Shown here one piece after another: positions 1 through 7,941 of a stretch of 7,941 nucleotides of DNA. The translations under genes and the position numbers were made by a program. Location of the stretch: the NCBI GenBank assembly GCA_001464165.1, contig LNEX01000379.1, positions 1 through 7,941 on the forward strand. Reading direction: 5' to 3'. The DNA comes from a bacterium Ga0077546. GTDB taxonomy: Bacteria; Cyanobacteriota; Vampirovibrionia; Obscuribacterales; Obscuribacteraceae. Position 1 is the first letter of the stretch; each line of letters starts with the position of its first letter. The notes under the pieces were generated by a model. The model was not told the origin of the DNA and searched no databases. It saw only the letters and a list, made by a program, of their open reading frames with translations.

Positions 1-188
1 TCACCAGGATTCTCAACAGCCCGCTTGGCCTCAGCGGCTAAGCCAGAACCAACGGAGCCTACTAAATCAAATTCACGCAGAATCTTAGCCCCAATCGATT
101 CTTCAGAGGCAGAAGCAGGCAGTCTCAAGCTCTCAGCCTTTACTGCTGAATCGAGAACTGGCAGACCTGAACTACTTTCTAGGGGCAT
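1..188 (-). CDS. Unrecognised protein, N-terminal part (runs off window start)
   Basis: An open frame on the minus strand runs from ATG (186-188) to the window edge, giving 62 residues without a stop. The protein begins MPLESSSGLPVLDSAVK, is rich in Ala, Ser and Glu, and later reads AKILREFDLVGSVGSG. It has no signal peptide or membrane segment in the visible part. An in-frame TGA lies four codons upstream, so the start is ATG at 188 or the adjoining TTG or TTA codons; only a weak GAG (in ATGAGAT) precedes it. It lies 82 nt downstream of the OmpA-like gene on the same strand, so co-transcription is possible. I do not recognise the family. A plus-strand frame crosses the same bases but also overlaps the OmpA gene antisense, so I prefer this reading. 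Confidence 0.5.
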   Translation of the reverse strand, partial: MPLESSSGLPVLDSAVKAESLRLPASASEESIGAKILREFDLVGSVGSGLAAEAKRAVENPG

Positions 189-270
189 CAATAAATCTCA
201 TATAACTAGTAAAGAGATCTATACAATAATGCCAAGCCTCAGCCAGGTCAGTGGGGAAAATACGAAGCTA

Positions 271-1419
271 TTAGAACTGACGAAATATCACTCGCCGATT
301 GCGAGCCCGGTTAGCCTCGTTGGTATTGGGTTTCTCTGGTTTTGTGAAGCCAAAGCCCAGAGCCTTAAGGCGCGCAGGTGATATACCGCAACTGTCTGTC
401 AGGTAACGCTTTACAGATTCAGCGCGACGCTGCGACAAGCTCATATTGTAGTTATAGCTGCCTATAGTGCAGGTATGGCCTTCCACTTGCAACCGTAATT
501 TAGAGTCACTAGCAATGTAATGACTTAGAGAGCGCAGTATAGCCTTAGACGAATCGCGCAATTTAGCCGAATCAAAATCAAACAAAATGAGATAAGAAGT
601 GGCTACACCGCCATCTTTCAACTGGTCGAAGATATTCTTGGCTTCTTTATTCGCGTCACTTTCGCCATAGGCATGGCCAAGGGATGCCACCCAGCGAAAG
701 GGAGCATTACCCTGAACCATGAGGGGAAAGCGAGGGTTATCCAAAATCCAATAGGTCCAACCATTATCACAAACAGCCTTGATACAGCGCACTGGCAAGT
801 CTTTGCCGTCAATGCGCATATTGACTGACTCTTCACCATGGCCAGTAATGTAATGGGGCATCGGCACTGTCTCTTGATGCAGCACCATGACGCTCTCAGG
901 GCCATCCAGAGCAAACTCTGAGCGCTTGCCGTTCTTTAGGTCTCGAAAGAGATCATCTGAAATACGCAAAGCATTGTTGTAACCGACCAGGGTTGTAGTC
1001 TCATGTTTCGGATAAAACAAACTGACTTTGCGGGAATGATGCATATCTCCAGGTTCTACGCGCCTTGAGCCTGAGGCATCAGCCGGTTCACTCATCTGCC
1101 ATTCGTATATGTAGCCATCGCGGCCTGATTCTTCAATGCGAGCCATGAAGTCATAGTTGCCAACCAGACGCCACTGGGTGTCTAGGCCATCAAAGATATG
1201 AAATGTCACTTCTAACCCGGGAGCAAAAACAACCTGGCTAGTGGGGTCGGTTATTTCTTTAGCTGCCGGCGTGGTTTGGCGATTTACTGGGTCAGCAATA
1301 ATAGTCTTCTTTGGGGCATATGAGGCAGCCTCTGCCACTGGCGCCAGAATTACGACCACACTTAGGATGAGGGCTGCCAAGCAAGAGACAAACGCTGATA
1401 TGGAGACAAAATTTGACAT
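271..1419 (-). CDS. Secreted protein with C-terminal OmpA-like peptidoglycan-binding domain
   Basis: This 382-residue protein probably anchors the outer membrane or a periplasmic assembly to peptidoglycan. Residues 1-31 form a signal peptide: a hydrophobic stretch, then small residues around VAEAAS. Residues 65-250 form a probable beta-rich domain ending in a motif like YWILDNPRFPLM, a wording I associate with domains found ahead of OmpA domains; its function is unknown. The OmpA domain spans about 276-380, with FDFDSAKL at 280-287, EGHTCTIGSYNYNMSLSQRR at 313-332, and the closing NEANRARNRRV. In the classical motif EGHTDxxG the Asp binds diaminopimelate; here it is Cys317, while the partner Arg (Arg332) is kept. 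Further Cys residues are 212, 217 and 344. The ATG start gives a complete signal peptide; the Shine-Dalgarno site is poor (TTTAGAG directly against the ATG). The gene diverges from dnaK across 191 nt. Confidence 0.85.
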   Translation of the reverse strand: MSNFVSISAFVSCLAALILSVVVILAPVAEAASYAPKKTIIADPVNRQTTPAAKEITDPTSQVVFAPGLEVTFHIFDGLDTQWRLVGNYDFMARIEESGRDGYIYEWQMSEPADASGSRRVEPGDMHHSRKVSLFYPKHETTTLVGYNNALRISDDLFRDLKNGKRSEFALDGPESVMVLHQETVPMPHYITGHGEESVNMRIDGKDLPVRCIKAVCDNGWTYWILDNPRFPLMVQGNAPFRWVASLGHAYGESDANKEAKNIFDQLKDGGVATSYLILFDFDSAKLRDSSKAILRSLSHYIASDSKLRLQVEGHTCTIGSYNYNMSLSQRRAESVKRYLTDSCGISPARLKALGFGFTKPEKPNTNEANRARNRRVIFRQF

Positions 1420-1449
1420 CTCTAAATTGTCGCAAAAGTTGCCGCGGCG

Positions 1450-1477
1450 AATCTAGGTGAAGGCGCTAATGAGACAA
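1450..1477 (-). promoter_or_regulatory. Candidate sigma-70 promoter for the OmpA-like gene
   Basis: On the minus strand, TTGTCT (1472-1477) and TAGATT (1450-1455) are separated by 16 nt; each matches four of six consensus bases. Transcription would begin near 1443, giving a 5' UTR of about 24 nt. Spacing and location fit, but the match is only moderate. Confidence 0.25.
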
Positions 1478-1565
1478 AGAGCAACGACGATGATTAAAGA
1501 AAACTAGAGAATTGGCAGTTAAGCGCCGGAGTTCAATAGGCTGACATTAGAGGCACGCTGAATAA

Positions 1566-3506
<1,941 letters not shown>

Positions 3507-3531
3507 CTAAGAAAATAGGGAGAAGCTAGAA

Positions 3532-3999
3532 ATGGAAAAGGCAACATTTGGTGCCGGTTGTTTCTGGGGTGTAGAGGAGAATTTCCGCCAGACCAAAGGC
3601 GTCACCGAGACTAAAGTCGGCTACAGCGGTGGTCACACTGAAAACCCCACCTACGAACAAGTATGTGGCAAACAAACTGGTCACGCCGAAGTTGTAGAAG
3701 TAACTTTCGACCCGGCGGTGATTAGCTACGGGCAACTCTTGAAGAAATTCTTTGAGATGCACGACCCCACAACTCTTAATCGGCAGGGCCCCGATCATGG
3801 TAGCCAGTACAGATCAGCTATCTACTTCCACTCAGCCGAGCAAGAGCAGCAAGCGAAAGAAGCAATTGCAGCTCTGAACAAAGCTGGTACTTTTAGAGAC
3901 CCAATCGTCACCGAAGTGGCTGAAGCAAAGCCGTTTTATGACGCCGAAGAATATCATCAGAAGTATTTAGCCAAACGTGGCATTAACGTCTGCCACTAG
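3532..3999 (+). CDS. msrA: Peptide methionine-(S)-S-oxide reductase MsrA
   Basis: MsrA reduces the S-form of methionine sulfoxide in oxidised proteins, with electrons from thioredoxin. The 155-residue protein has the catalytic motif GAGCFWG with Cys10, then VGYSGG (29-34), GHAEVVEV with Glu53 (50-57), and the family signature from [10 protein letters not shown] to [11 protein letters not shown] (77-98). The C-terminal Cys154 (NVCH) is a candidate resolving Cys; Cys45 is another. Length is typical of single-domain MsrA, and no signal peptide is present, so it is cytosolic. ATG at 3532 follows GGGAGA (3518-3523) with 8-nt spacing. It begins 25 nt after the dnaK stop on the same strand with no terminator visible between them, suggesting one transcript for refolding and oxidative repair. 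It ends 13 nt from the convergent rhodanese stop. Confidence 0.97.
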   Translation: MEKATFGAGCFWGVEENFRQTKGVTETKVGYSGGHTENPTYEQVCGKQTGHAEVVEVTFDPAVISYGQLLKKFFEMHDPTTLNRQGPDHGSQYRSAIYFHSAEQEQQAKEAIAALNKAGTFRDPIVTEVAEAKPFYDAEEYHQKYLAKRGINVCH

Positions 4000-4012
4000 T
4001 TGAAATAACTGT

Positions 4013-4888
4013 CTATTCTTTCAGCAGGGGTAATGCTTTGTCGGCGCCCCACTCCATTATTGAGGCGTCATAAACAGGAAGCACTCTGCCCGTGTATGCC
4101 TCCAACAAGAGAGCATAGGTAGAAGCGCGCACACCGACCTCACAGTAGGTTATTAGATTTGGATCTGATAACACTCGTGGGTCAAGTAGCGAAAGGAATT
4201 TCTCGCGGCCGGCATAGGCACCAGAGTCTTCAAATAGACTCTCATATGAAAGCTGAACGGCCTTAGGCAAGTGACCTTTGCGCGGTTGATAATCAAACGA
4301 ATCACCCTGAAACTCACTCAGGCTTCGAGTATCCACAGAAGTTGGCATTTTTCCACGGCCACAAACTCTGGCTAAAGTTCCTGTGCTCACGCGCCTGCGG
4401 CTATCCAGCTGCAAGCTAAAACTACCTCGCTCAACTCGGCTCTCTAGGCGATCAAAGGCGCCACCGGCATCGAGCCAGGCCCGCCAGCCGCCATCTAACA
4501 ATGAGACGTTTTGCAACCCCATATAAAGTAGCATCCAGGCAATGCGTCCCTCTCGGCCCTTAGAAGCGAGAGAATCGGCATAAACCACCACCGGTCGATG
4601 GTTAGAGAGCCCGAGCTTAGCCAGGCGGCCGGCAAATTCTTCTAGTCGACCGTTATCGAGTGCACCCCAATAACCCGGCTCCCAGAGGTCCAGACTGAGG
4701 CCCAACGCCTTGAGCACTGGCTTGGCATTCCAATCTTCCCAACCAATGCGCACTGCAGTCGGAATATGCCCTGCTTCATACTCATTCTCGGGACGAGCAT
4801 CAACCACAAGCGGCGACAACATTGCCCCTGAGATTTCTCCGGCCAACAGCAATTGTAATTTGTGCGCTGAGATTAGTGCTATGGCCAA
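4013..4888 (-). CDS. Two-domain rhodanese-type sulfurtransferase
   Basis: This 291-residue protein has tandem rhodanese domains, as in thiosulfate and 3-mercaptopyruvate sulfurtransferases, which move sulfane sulfur to cyanide or thiol acceptors through a Cys persulfide. The N-terminal domain (about 6-145) has VVDARPENEYEAGHIPTAV and, where an active Cys would sit, VVYADSLASKGREGR with Asp105, so it is the usual inactive domain. The C-terminal domain (about 168-290) has SVDTRSLSEF, KGHLPKAVQL and the active loop TYCEVGVRAS with Cys249, ending YDASIMEWG. Loop CEVGVR differs from the CGSGVT loop typical of mercaptopyruvate enzymes, so the donor cannot be named. No signal peptide is seen. The start is TTG (4886-4888), the first start codon after an in-frame TAG, preceded by a weak TAGGT; a later ATG (Met23) would remove the first helix of the domain. 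It is convergent with msrA. Confidence 0.92.
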   Translation of the reverse strand: MAIALISAHKLQLLLAGEISGAMLSPLVVDARPENEYEAGHIPTAVRIGWEDWNAKPVLKALGLSLDLWEPGYWGALDNGRLEEFAGRLAKLGLSNHRPVVVYADSLASKGREGRIAWMLLYMGLQNVSLLDGGWRAWLDAGGAFDRLESRVERGSFSLQLDSRRRVSTGTLARVCGRGKMPTSVDTRSLSEFQGDSFDYQPRKGHLPKAVQLSYESLFEDSGAYAGREKFLSLLDPRVLSDPNLITYCEVGVRASTYALLLEAYTGRVLPVYDASIMEWGADKALPLLKE

Positions 4889-4931
4889 TTTTTTTACCTA
4901 TCTGATCTCTATCTCGGTGCTCATTCTTGCT

Positions 4932-4947
4932 TTGCATAGTAATGCAA
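4932..4947. repeat. Short palindrome upstream of the rhodanese gene
   Basis: TTGCAT (4932-4937) and ATGCAA (4942-4947) are perfect inverted arms around a 4-nt centre. The element lies about 44-59 nt upstream of the rhodanese TTG start, a position that fits an operator or promoter-overlapping site. No matching regulator can be named. Confidence 0.35.
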
Positions 4948-4952
4948 GCTCA

Positions 4953-5008
4953 GCCTAGAGGCGCTATGCCTAGACGCGCTCAGTCTATGGGCAAACTAAG
5001 TCTAGAGG
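4953..5008. repeat. Degenerate tandem repeat, about 15-bp period, four units
   Basis: Units begin at 4953, 4968, 4983 and 5000 and share a G(C/T)CTA core. The first two, GCCTAGAGGCGCT and GCCTAGACGCGCT, match at 12 of 13 bases. The third starts GTCTATGGG and the fourth GTCTAGAGG, so they are much weaker. The array fills the centre of the 177-nt gap between the methyltransferase stop and the rhodanese start, next to the palindrome at 4932-4947. Confidence 0.45.
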
Positions 5009-5065
5009 AATGGTGAGTTCACGTAGGATACAAGCTCTTTCGGTTTCTTTGGAAGTTCAACTAGC

Positions 5066-5785
5066 CTACTTAAAGAGATGAACAACCATACGGCTTCTGC
5101 TATTTAGTGGTCTGCACTCGATTTTAAATTGCTTAAATCCAGACTGCTCAGCAATCTCACTAATAGTTTCCTTAGTATGCGCAAATGACCTAATCTTCAA
5201 AGGCTCCTCGTGCCCGGCAAAAGGCCGGTACCAGGTTACTATTTGATCCGTGGCACTGAGAAGCTGCGTTTTCCAGGGCTCCGCCTCAGTATCAGGCAAA
5301 ACCAAGTAAGAGTATCCGGCTGGCTTCAAAACTCTAAATATCTCCTTCATACAAGCGAGTTGATCGTCTCGTGTGAGCATATGGGTAAAGCTATTCCAGA
5401 AACACAGCACTTTGTCAAAATAGTGAGATTCGTAGGGTAGAACTCTCATGTCTCCAACCTTATATGAATTGTCAGGCAGCTGAGATTCTTTGGCATCTCT
5501 AACTGCCGCTTCAATTAGAACAGGGCTAATGTCTATACCATAGGCATCGACACCAAGCTTCATAAGATACGAAGTGATGCGGCCAAAGCCACAAGCGAGA
5601 TCAAGCACCCTCTCTCCGGGCAAAGCTAGACTGGAAGCGGTCTCGTAGTCATCGATAGTGCCAACTTCGAGCTCGGATTCGAGCATGCCATCTTTGCCAA
5701 TTGTGTTGTAGTAGAAGACAAATTCGTCCAAATTTTGTTTCTCTTCCTCGTGATCTAAGAGCGAATTTTTATGCCCTAAAGACAA
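5066..5785 (-). CDS. Class I SAM-dependent methyltransferase, substrate unknown
   Basis: The 239-residue protein has a Rossmann-type methyltransferase fold. Motif I is RVLDLACGFGR (59-69), which binds S-adenosylmethionine. The acidic residue closing strand two is Asp85 in YGIDIS. Motif GDMRVLPY (111-118) is followed by FDKVLCFWNSFTHM (123-136) and FRVLKPAGYSYLVLP (150-164). The C-terminal part is beta-rich, as in Methyltransf_11/25-type enzymes acting on small molecules; I cannot name the substrate. The longest frame starts at TTG (5783-5785) with no Shine-Dalgarno site. A TTG at 5729-5731 follows GAGGAAGAG (5741-5749) at good spacing and would give a 221-residue protein without losing any motif, so the true start is uncertain. 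It is divergent from the Spy-like gene and 177 nt ahead of the rhodanese on the same strand. Confidence 0.88.
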   Translation of the reverse strand: MSLGHKNSLLDHEEEKQNLDEFVFYYNTIGKDGMLESELEVGTIDDYETASSLALPGERVLDLACGFGRITSYLMKLGVDAYGIDISPVLIEAAVRDAKESQLPDNSYKVGDMRVLPYESHYFDKVLCFWNSFTHMLTRDDQLACMKEIFRVLKPAGYSYLVLPDTEAEPWKTQLLSATDQIVTWYRPFAGHEEPLKIRSFAHTKETISEIAEQSGFKQFKIECRPLNSRSRMVVHLFK

Positions 5786-6050
5786 AATTCAAAGATTAGC
5801 TTGCAAAATAGCGTCTGAATACAAGCTCACAAACTTAAGAAAGTCTAGGAATCATATAACACAAGGCCATCTCAAATTGAGCCACTGAGCAGGAAACTGA
5901 TTTTTTAATCTATAAATTTGCATTTTTCCCATTTTTCTTTGAACTTTTTGGAGCTTGCCGACGTTTAACAGTAAGTAAGAGGCAATTGAAGAAAACTAAA
6001 ATTCGATTTGCCTATCACCAATAAAACAAAATGAACAAGGAACCAGAGCA
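5786..6050. other. Divergent intergenic region with phased T-tracts
   Basis: This 265-nt gap separates divergent genes and should hold both promoters. T-tracts at 5901-5906, 5923-5927, 5932-5936 and 5945-5949 have centres close to multiples of a helical turn, which suggests intrinsic bending. A 11-bp palindrome with arms CTCAA/TTGAG lies at 5871-5881. For the plus gene, TTGAAC (5939-5944) with TTTAAC (5964-5969) is a possible but badly spaced (19 nt) promoter. I see no small gene or RNA. Confidence 0.4.
5805..5832 (-). promoter_or_regulatory. Weak candidate promoter for the methyltransferase gene
   Basis: On the minus strand, TTGTGA (5827-5832) and TATTTT (5805-5810) are 16 nt apart; each matches four of six consensus bases. 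Transcription would start near 5798. It would serve either proposed start codon, but leaves room for a leader mainly if translation begins at 5731. Confidence 0.2.
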
Positions 6051-6578
6051 ATGAAAAAATCTATTGCCTTCAGCACACTGTGCCTATCTTTAGTCACTGC
6101 CCTAATGCCAGCACTCGCTCAAGGCAGTGATACCAAAGGTGAAAATGAAATCAAGACCGAGGTTAAGAGCGAACATTCCTGCAAGGCAGGAAGACACGAA
6201 GGCGGCGGGCACAAGAGAGGCGAGCATAAGAAAGGAAGCAAGCTTGAAGCTCTCAATCTAACCGAAGCACAAAAGACCAAAATGACTGAACTAAAAACCA
6301 GCCTCAAAGCTTCAATTTCGCCCAAACGTGAAGAGCTAAAGAGCCATCGCAAAGCTCTCGGTAACCTACTCTCAAGCGACAAAATCGACAAAGTTGCTGT
6401 GCAATCAGAGCAAGACAAGATCAATGCATTATCAAATGATCTAGCAAACTCAATGCTGGCGTTCCGCATAGACTTCAACGAGAACCTCACTGCCGATCAG
6501 CGCAAGCAGATGAAAGAGATGCGAGCTAGTTGGGGCGGCAAGAAGCGTGGCCATGGTCACCACCAACGCAACAGCTAG
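6051..6578 (+). CDS. Spy/CpxP-like periplasmic protein, His-rich (LTxxQ motif)
   Basis: The 175-residue protein begins with a signal peptide: MKKS, a hydrophobic core, and a likely cut after ALA (21-23). The mature protein carries two LTxxQ motifs, LTEAQ (70-74) and LTADQ (146-150), spaced as in the Spy/CpxP/ZraP family. These are small helical periplasmic proteins acting as chaperones, stress sensors or metal-linked accessories. Between them lies a Lys/Glu-rich helical region that should form an antiparallel hairpin. His-rich segments flank the fold: CKAGRHEGGGHKRGEHKKG (44-62) and a GHGHHQ tail, with a single mature Cys44; metal binding is plausible, by inference. ATG at 6051 follows AAGGA (6037-6041) at 9-nt spacing. 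It stands alone, divergent from the methyltransferase and followed by a strong palindrome. Confidence 0.8.
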   Translation: MKKSIAFSTLCLSLVTALMPALAQGSDTKGENEIKTEVKSEHSCKAGRHEGGGHKRGEHKKGSKLEALNLTEAQKTKMTELKTSLKASISPKREELKSHRKALGNLLSSDKIDKVAVQSEQDKINALSNDLANSMLAFRIDFNENLTADQRKQMKEMRASWGGKKRGHGHHQRNS

Positions 6579-6628
6579 TCGCTGTCTATAACTAGATTGA
6601 TAGTAACTCCAAGCGATACGCGTGTGAA

Positions 6629-6656
6629 AGAAGCGCCAGCTGCAGCTGGCGCTTCT
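6629..6656. terminator. Perfect 28-bp palindrome, probable terminator of the Spy-like gene
   Basis: Arm AGAAGCGCCAGCTG (6629-6642) is followed at once by its exact reverse complement (6643-6656). As RNA it would give a GC-rich hairpin of about 12 bp with a 4-nt loop, starting 50 nt after the stop codon. No long U-run follows (only GCGTTT), so it could instead stabilise the transcript end or be a binding site. Confidence 0.55.
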
Positions 6657-6659
6657 GCG

Positions 6660-6678
6660 TTTAAGCTTTACGCTTAAA
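6660..6678. repeat. Second small inverted repeat
   Basis: TTTAAGC (6660-6666) and GCTTAAA (6672-6678) are exact inverted arms around a 5-nt loop, three bases after the 28-bp palindrome. The stem is weaker and AU-rich. It may be part of a composite termination region. Confidence 0.45.
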
Positions 6679-6683
6679 TCTCT

Positions 6684-6734
6684 AGAGACAATAAATGCCC
6701 CGCTGGCGAGGCGTGGCATTTATCTGGAGTCTCT
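6684..6734. repeat. Long imperfect stem-loop
   Basis: Outer arms AGAGAC (6684-6689) and GTCTCT (6729-6734) enclose inner arms ATAAATGCC (6691-6699) and GGCATTTAT (6715-6723). An asymmetric internal loop (1 nt against 5 nt) separates them. The apex (6700-6714) can add CGC/GCG pairing. About 18 pairs form in all. It may be a second terminator, a small structured RNA or a degenerate mobile hairpin element. Confidence 0.5.
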
Positions 6735-6825
6735 ACAGATGAGATTATCAAGGTAGCCAAGATTAAAATATATAGGGAAAAGGATACTTATTCGTCAAGG
6801 TCGCTGGTGAGCTCAAATATTGCAC

Positions 6826-6854
6826 CTGTATCAAATGATCTAGACCGCTATAAT
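6826..6854 (+). promoter_or_regulatory. Promoter candidate for the exported protein gene at 6893
   Basis: A perfect TATAAT (6849-6854) lies 17 nt after CTGTAT (6826-6831), which matches three of six -35 bases. Transcription would start near 6861, giving a leader of about 32 nt before the TTG start. Confidence 0.45.
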
Positions 6855-6892
6855 CTAAAAGCCCTGCGCCCCAAAAACAATCCAATAAAAAA

Positions 6893-7710
6893 TTGAAAAA
6901 ACTAGCACCGTCGAAACTGTTTAGGACTCTTAGTAATACTAGTAATTTTCATATCTATTCTTTCCTTGGTATTTTCTCTACTGTTGCATGTGTTTGTACA
7001 ATTAGCTCACTGAGCTGTTTGACCCAACCAGCACGAGGTCAAATCCTCATTGGTGGCATTGAAGAACGCGCAACACCAGTACAAGACAAGTTCCGCATCG
7101 GTTCAACCTTTTCTGAAGACTTACTACCAGGCAATCACAAAATCAAAGAATGGTACAAGTTACCAGCTTGGCTAACCGGTGGCTTTGAATCGAAAACATT
7201 AAAGCTCCTTGCATACGCGGACTGCAAGCAGATAAGACAGGCACAGTCTGGGACGCAGTAATTATTCCTAACTATGCTAAGGTCAAAACAATTGGCGCTA
7301 CTGACTTTGACATTTTTGAAGAATACAAAGTATTAGAAACAACACCAGAAAAATTTCGCTGCGAAATTAAGTACACAGCCATAACAGTTGACGATGAATC
7401 ACACAAAATCCTACGAGCAGAAAAGCGCAGCGAACTGCAAGAACTTATACCAGAACCCCACGACCCGGCCAACAAAAGAGTAATAGAATATAGCAAACAA
7501 ATGCGCTACAACCAAGATGGCAAGCCACTTACGCGCAGAGCGAAGAAGCTTGAAGTAGTGCTGTTCCCCATTAGCAAATTCAAACCAACCGACCAATCAC
7601 CAGTCGGCACTTTCAATTACAAAGAAGAATTTCGCAACTACTTAACCGAGTCAGGGCAAGCACATTTGATTCCAGAAGAGCCGAAAGCGACCGAGCCCCC
7701 AAAACCTTAG
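6893..7710 (+). pseudogene. Unrecognised exported protein, frameshifted near 7207
   Basis: The gene starts at TTG (6893-6895), the only start codon after the in-frame TAA at 6851-6853; no clear Shine-Dalgarno site is present. The N-terminus is basic (MKKLAPSKLFR), then hydrophobic over about residues 24-42, with a plausible cleavage site at PARG|Q. The mature part includes KEWYKLPAWLTGGFESKT, then runs into a stop at 7259-7261. A second frame, open from 7189 to TAG at 7708-7710, reads GLQADKTGTVWDAVIIP and continues as a charged, Lys/Glu-rich protein ending EEPKATEPPKP. Switching frames near 7207 gives about 272 residues. The change needs one base or 3n+1 bases to be missing, and sits at the end of the 99-bp repeat. 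I do not know the family; it is probably secreted. The frameshift may be an assembly artefact. Confidence 0.65.
7109..7207 (+). repeat. 99-bp exact direct repeat, internal copy
   Basis: This stretch is identical base for base to 7843-7941 (offset 734). It encodes the region from FSEDLLPG to about SKTLKL of the exported protein. The base before it differs (C at 7108, A at 7842), and the second copy is cut off by the window end, so the repeat may be longer than 99 bp. Confidence 0.95.
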
Positions 7711-7716
7711 TATTCC

Positions 7717-7842
7717 TTACTTAGCAGGAAGTAAATCATCTTGATTGGTTGCCTTCAAGTAATCACAGAAATCGCTGTAGTAATCGCGGCCATCCTCATT
7801 TCGAATTAACTTGAAAGGTGCTTTAAGAAATTCGCTATAGTA
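7717..7842 (-). pseudogene. C-terminal fragment of a probable paralogue, convergent
   Basis: On the minus strand, 41 codons end at TAA (7717-7719), 6 nt from the plus gene's stop. The fragment ends DYYSDFCDYLKATNQDDLLP plus AK. It resembles the plus gene's end, NYKEEFRNYLTESGQAHLIP, in its Y, F, YL and L-P positions. The coding frame continues only a few codons into the 99-bp repeat before an antisense stop, so the rest of the gene is missing or lies elsewhere. Confidence that this is real coding sequence is moderate and rests mainly on the similarity and the tail-to-tail fit. Confidence 0.5.
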
Positions 7843-7941
7843 TTTTCTGAAGACTTACTACCAGGCAATCACAAAATCAAAGAATGGTACAAGTTACCAG
7901 CTTGGCTAACCGGTGGCTTTGAATCGAAAACATTAAAGCTC
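7843..7941 (+). repeat. 99-bp exact direct repeat, terminal copy
   Basis: This is a perfect copy of 7109-7207, ending exactly at the window end. It interrupts the minus-strand fragment and has the opposite coding sense to it. No inverted repeats, target duplications or transposase accompany it, so it does not look like a mobile element insertion. Confidence 0.95.

Larger units (their letters stand above)
6579..6892. other. 314-nt intergenic stretch with three inverted repeats and a promoter
   Basis: After the Spy-like stop, three separate inverted repeats occupy 6629-6734. The rest (6735-6825) is AT-rich with no open frame longer than a few codons. A perfect TATAAT at 6849-6854 precedes the next gene. 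I see no tRNA-like or rRNA-like sequence. Confidence 0.6.

Noticed and set aside
25..381. 118-codon plus-strand open frame
   Set aside because: It overlaps the OmpA gene antisense, starts at TTG and has no family resemblance; it is a shadow of the two minus-strand genes.
6430..6843. 15-bp direct repeat TATCAAATGATCTAG at 6430-6444 and 6829-6843
   Set aside because: One copy is inside the Spy-like coding region; a match of this length is not far from chance in 8 kb.
7109..7941. Template/variable repeat pair of a diversity-generating retroelement
   Set aside because: The copies are identical with no adenine-biased differences, and no reverse transcriptase is present.

Overview
The window reads as accessory or housekeeping chromosome from a diderm bacterium of moderate GC content. 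It encodes an OmpA-like peptidoglycan-anchoring protein and a Spy/CpxP-like periplasmic protein. By memory, the DnaK fragments are closest in wording to cyanobacterial-type DnaK (for example [23 protein letters not shown]-like and GGSTRIPAV segments). Together with several TTG starts, this makes a non-photosynthetic Cyanobacteriota relative (Vampirovibrionia/Obscuribacterales) a reasonable guess. That placement is inference only.

Layout. Positions 1-1419 (minus): the 5' end of an unrecognised gene (1-188), downstream of a secreted OmpA-domain protein gene (271-1419). Positions 1611-3999 (plus): a dnaK-msrA pair with a 25-nt gap, combining chaperone and methionine-sulfoxide repair. dnaK is broken as it stands: about 41 nt and about 25 nt appear to be missing at two highly conserved places, so the gene is split over three reading-frame segments although all other domains are well preserved. 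Positions 4013-4888 (minus): a two-domain rhodanese, convergent with msrA. Positions 5066-5785 (minus): a class I SAM methyltransferase. Positions 6051-6578 (plus): a His-rich Spy-like protein, followed by a cluster of three inverted repeats (6629-6734), the first a perfect 28-bp palindrome. Positions 6893-7710 (plus): an unrecognised exported protein with a frameshift near 7207, followed tail-to-tail by the C-terminal end of a probable paralogue on the minus strand (7717-7842).

The last 99 bases (7843-7941) are an exact direct copy of 7109-7207. The copy starts abruptly inside the minus-strand paralogue and stops at the window end, and the internal copy ends where the plus gene changes frame. 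With the two dnaK gaps, this suggests that parts of the sequence are assembly products rather than native DNA, and the 'broken' genes should be read with that in mind. I found no convincing new multi-gene system. The most interesting leads are the rearranged 3' end, the inverted-repeat cluster, a degenerate 15-bp repeat array upstream of the rhodanese, and an OmpA domain whose usual peptidoglycan-binding Asp is a Cys.
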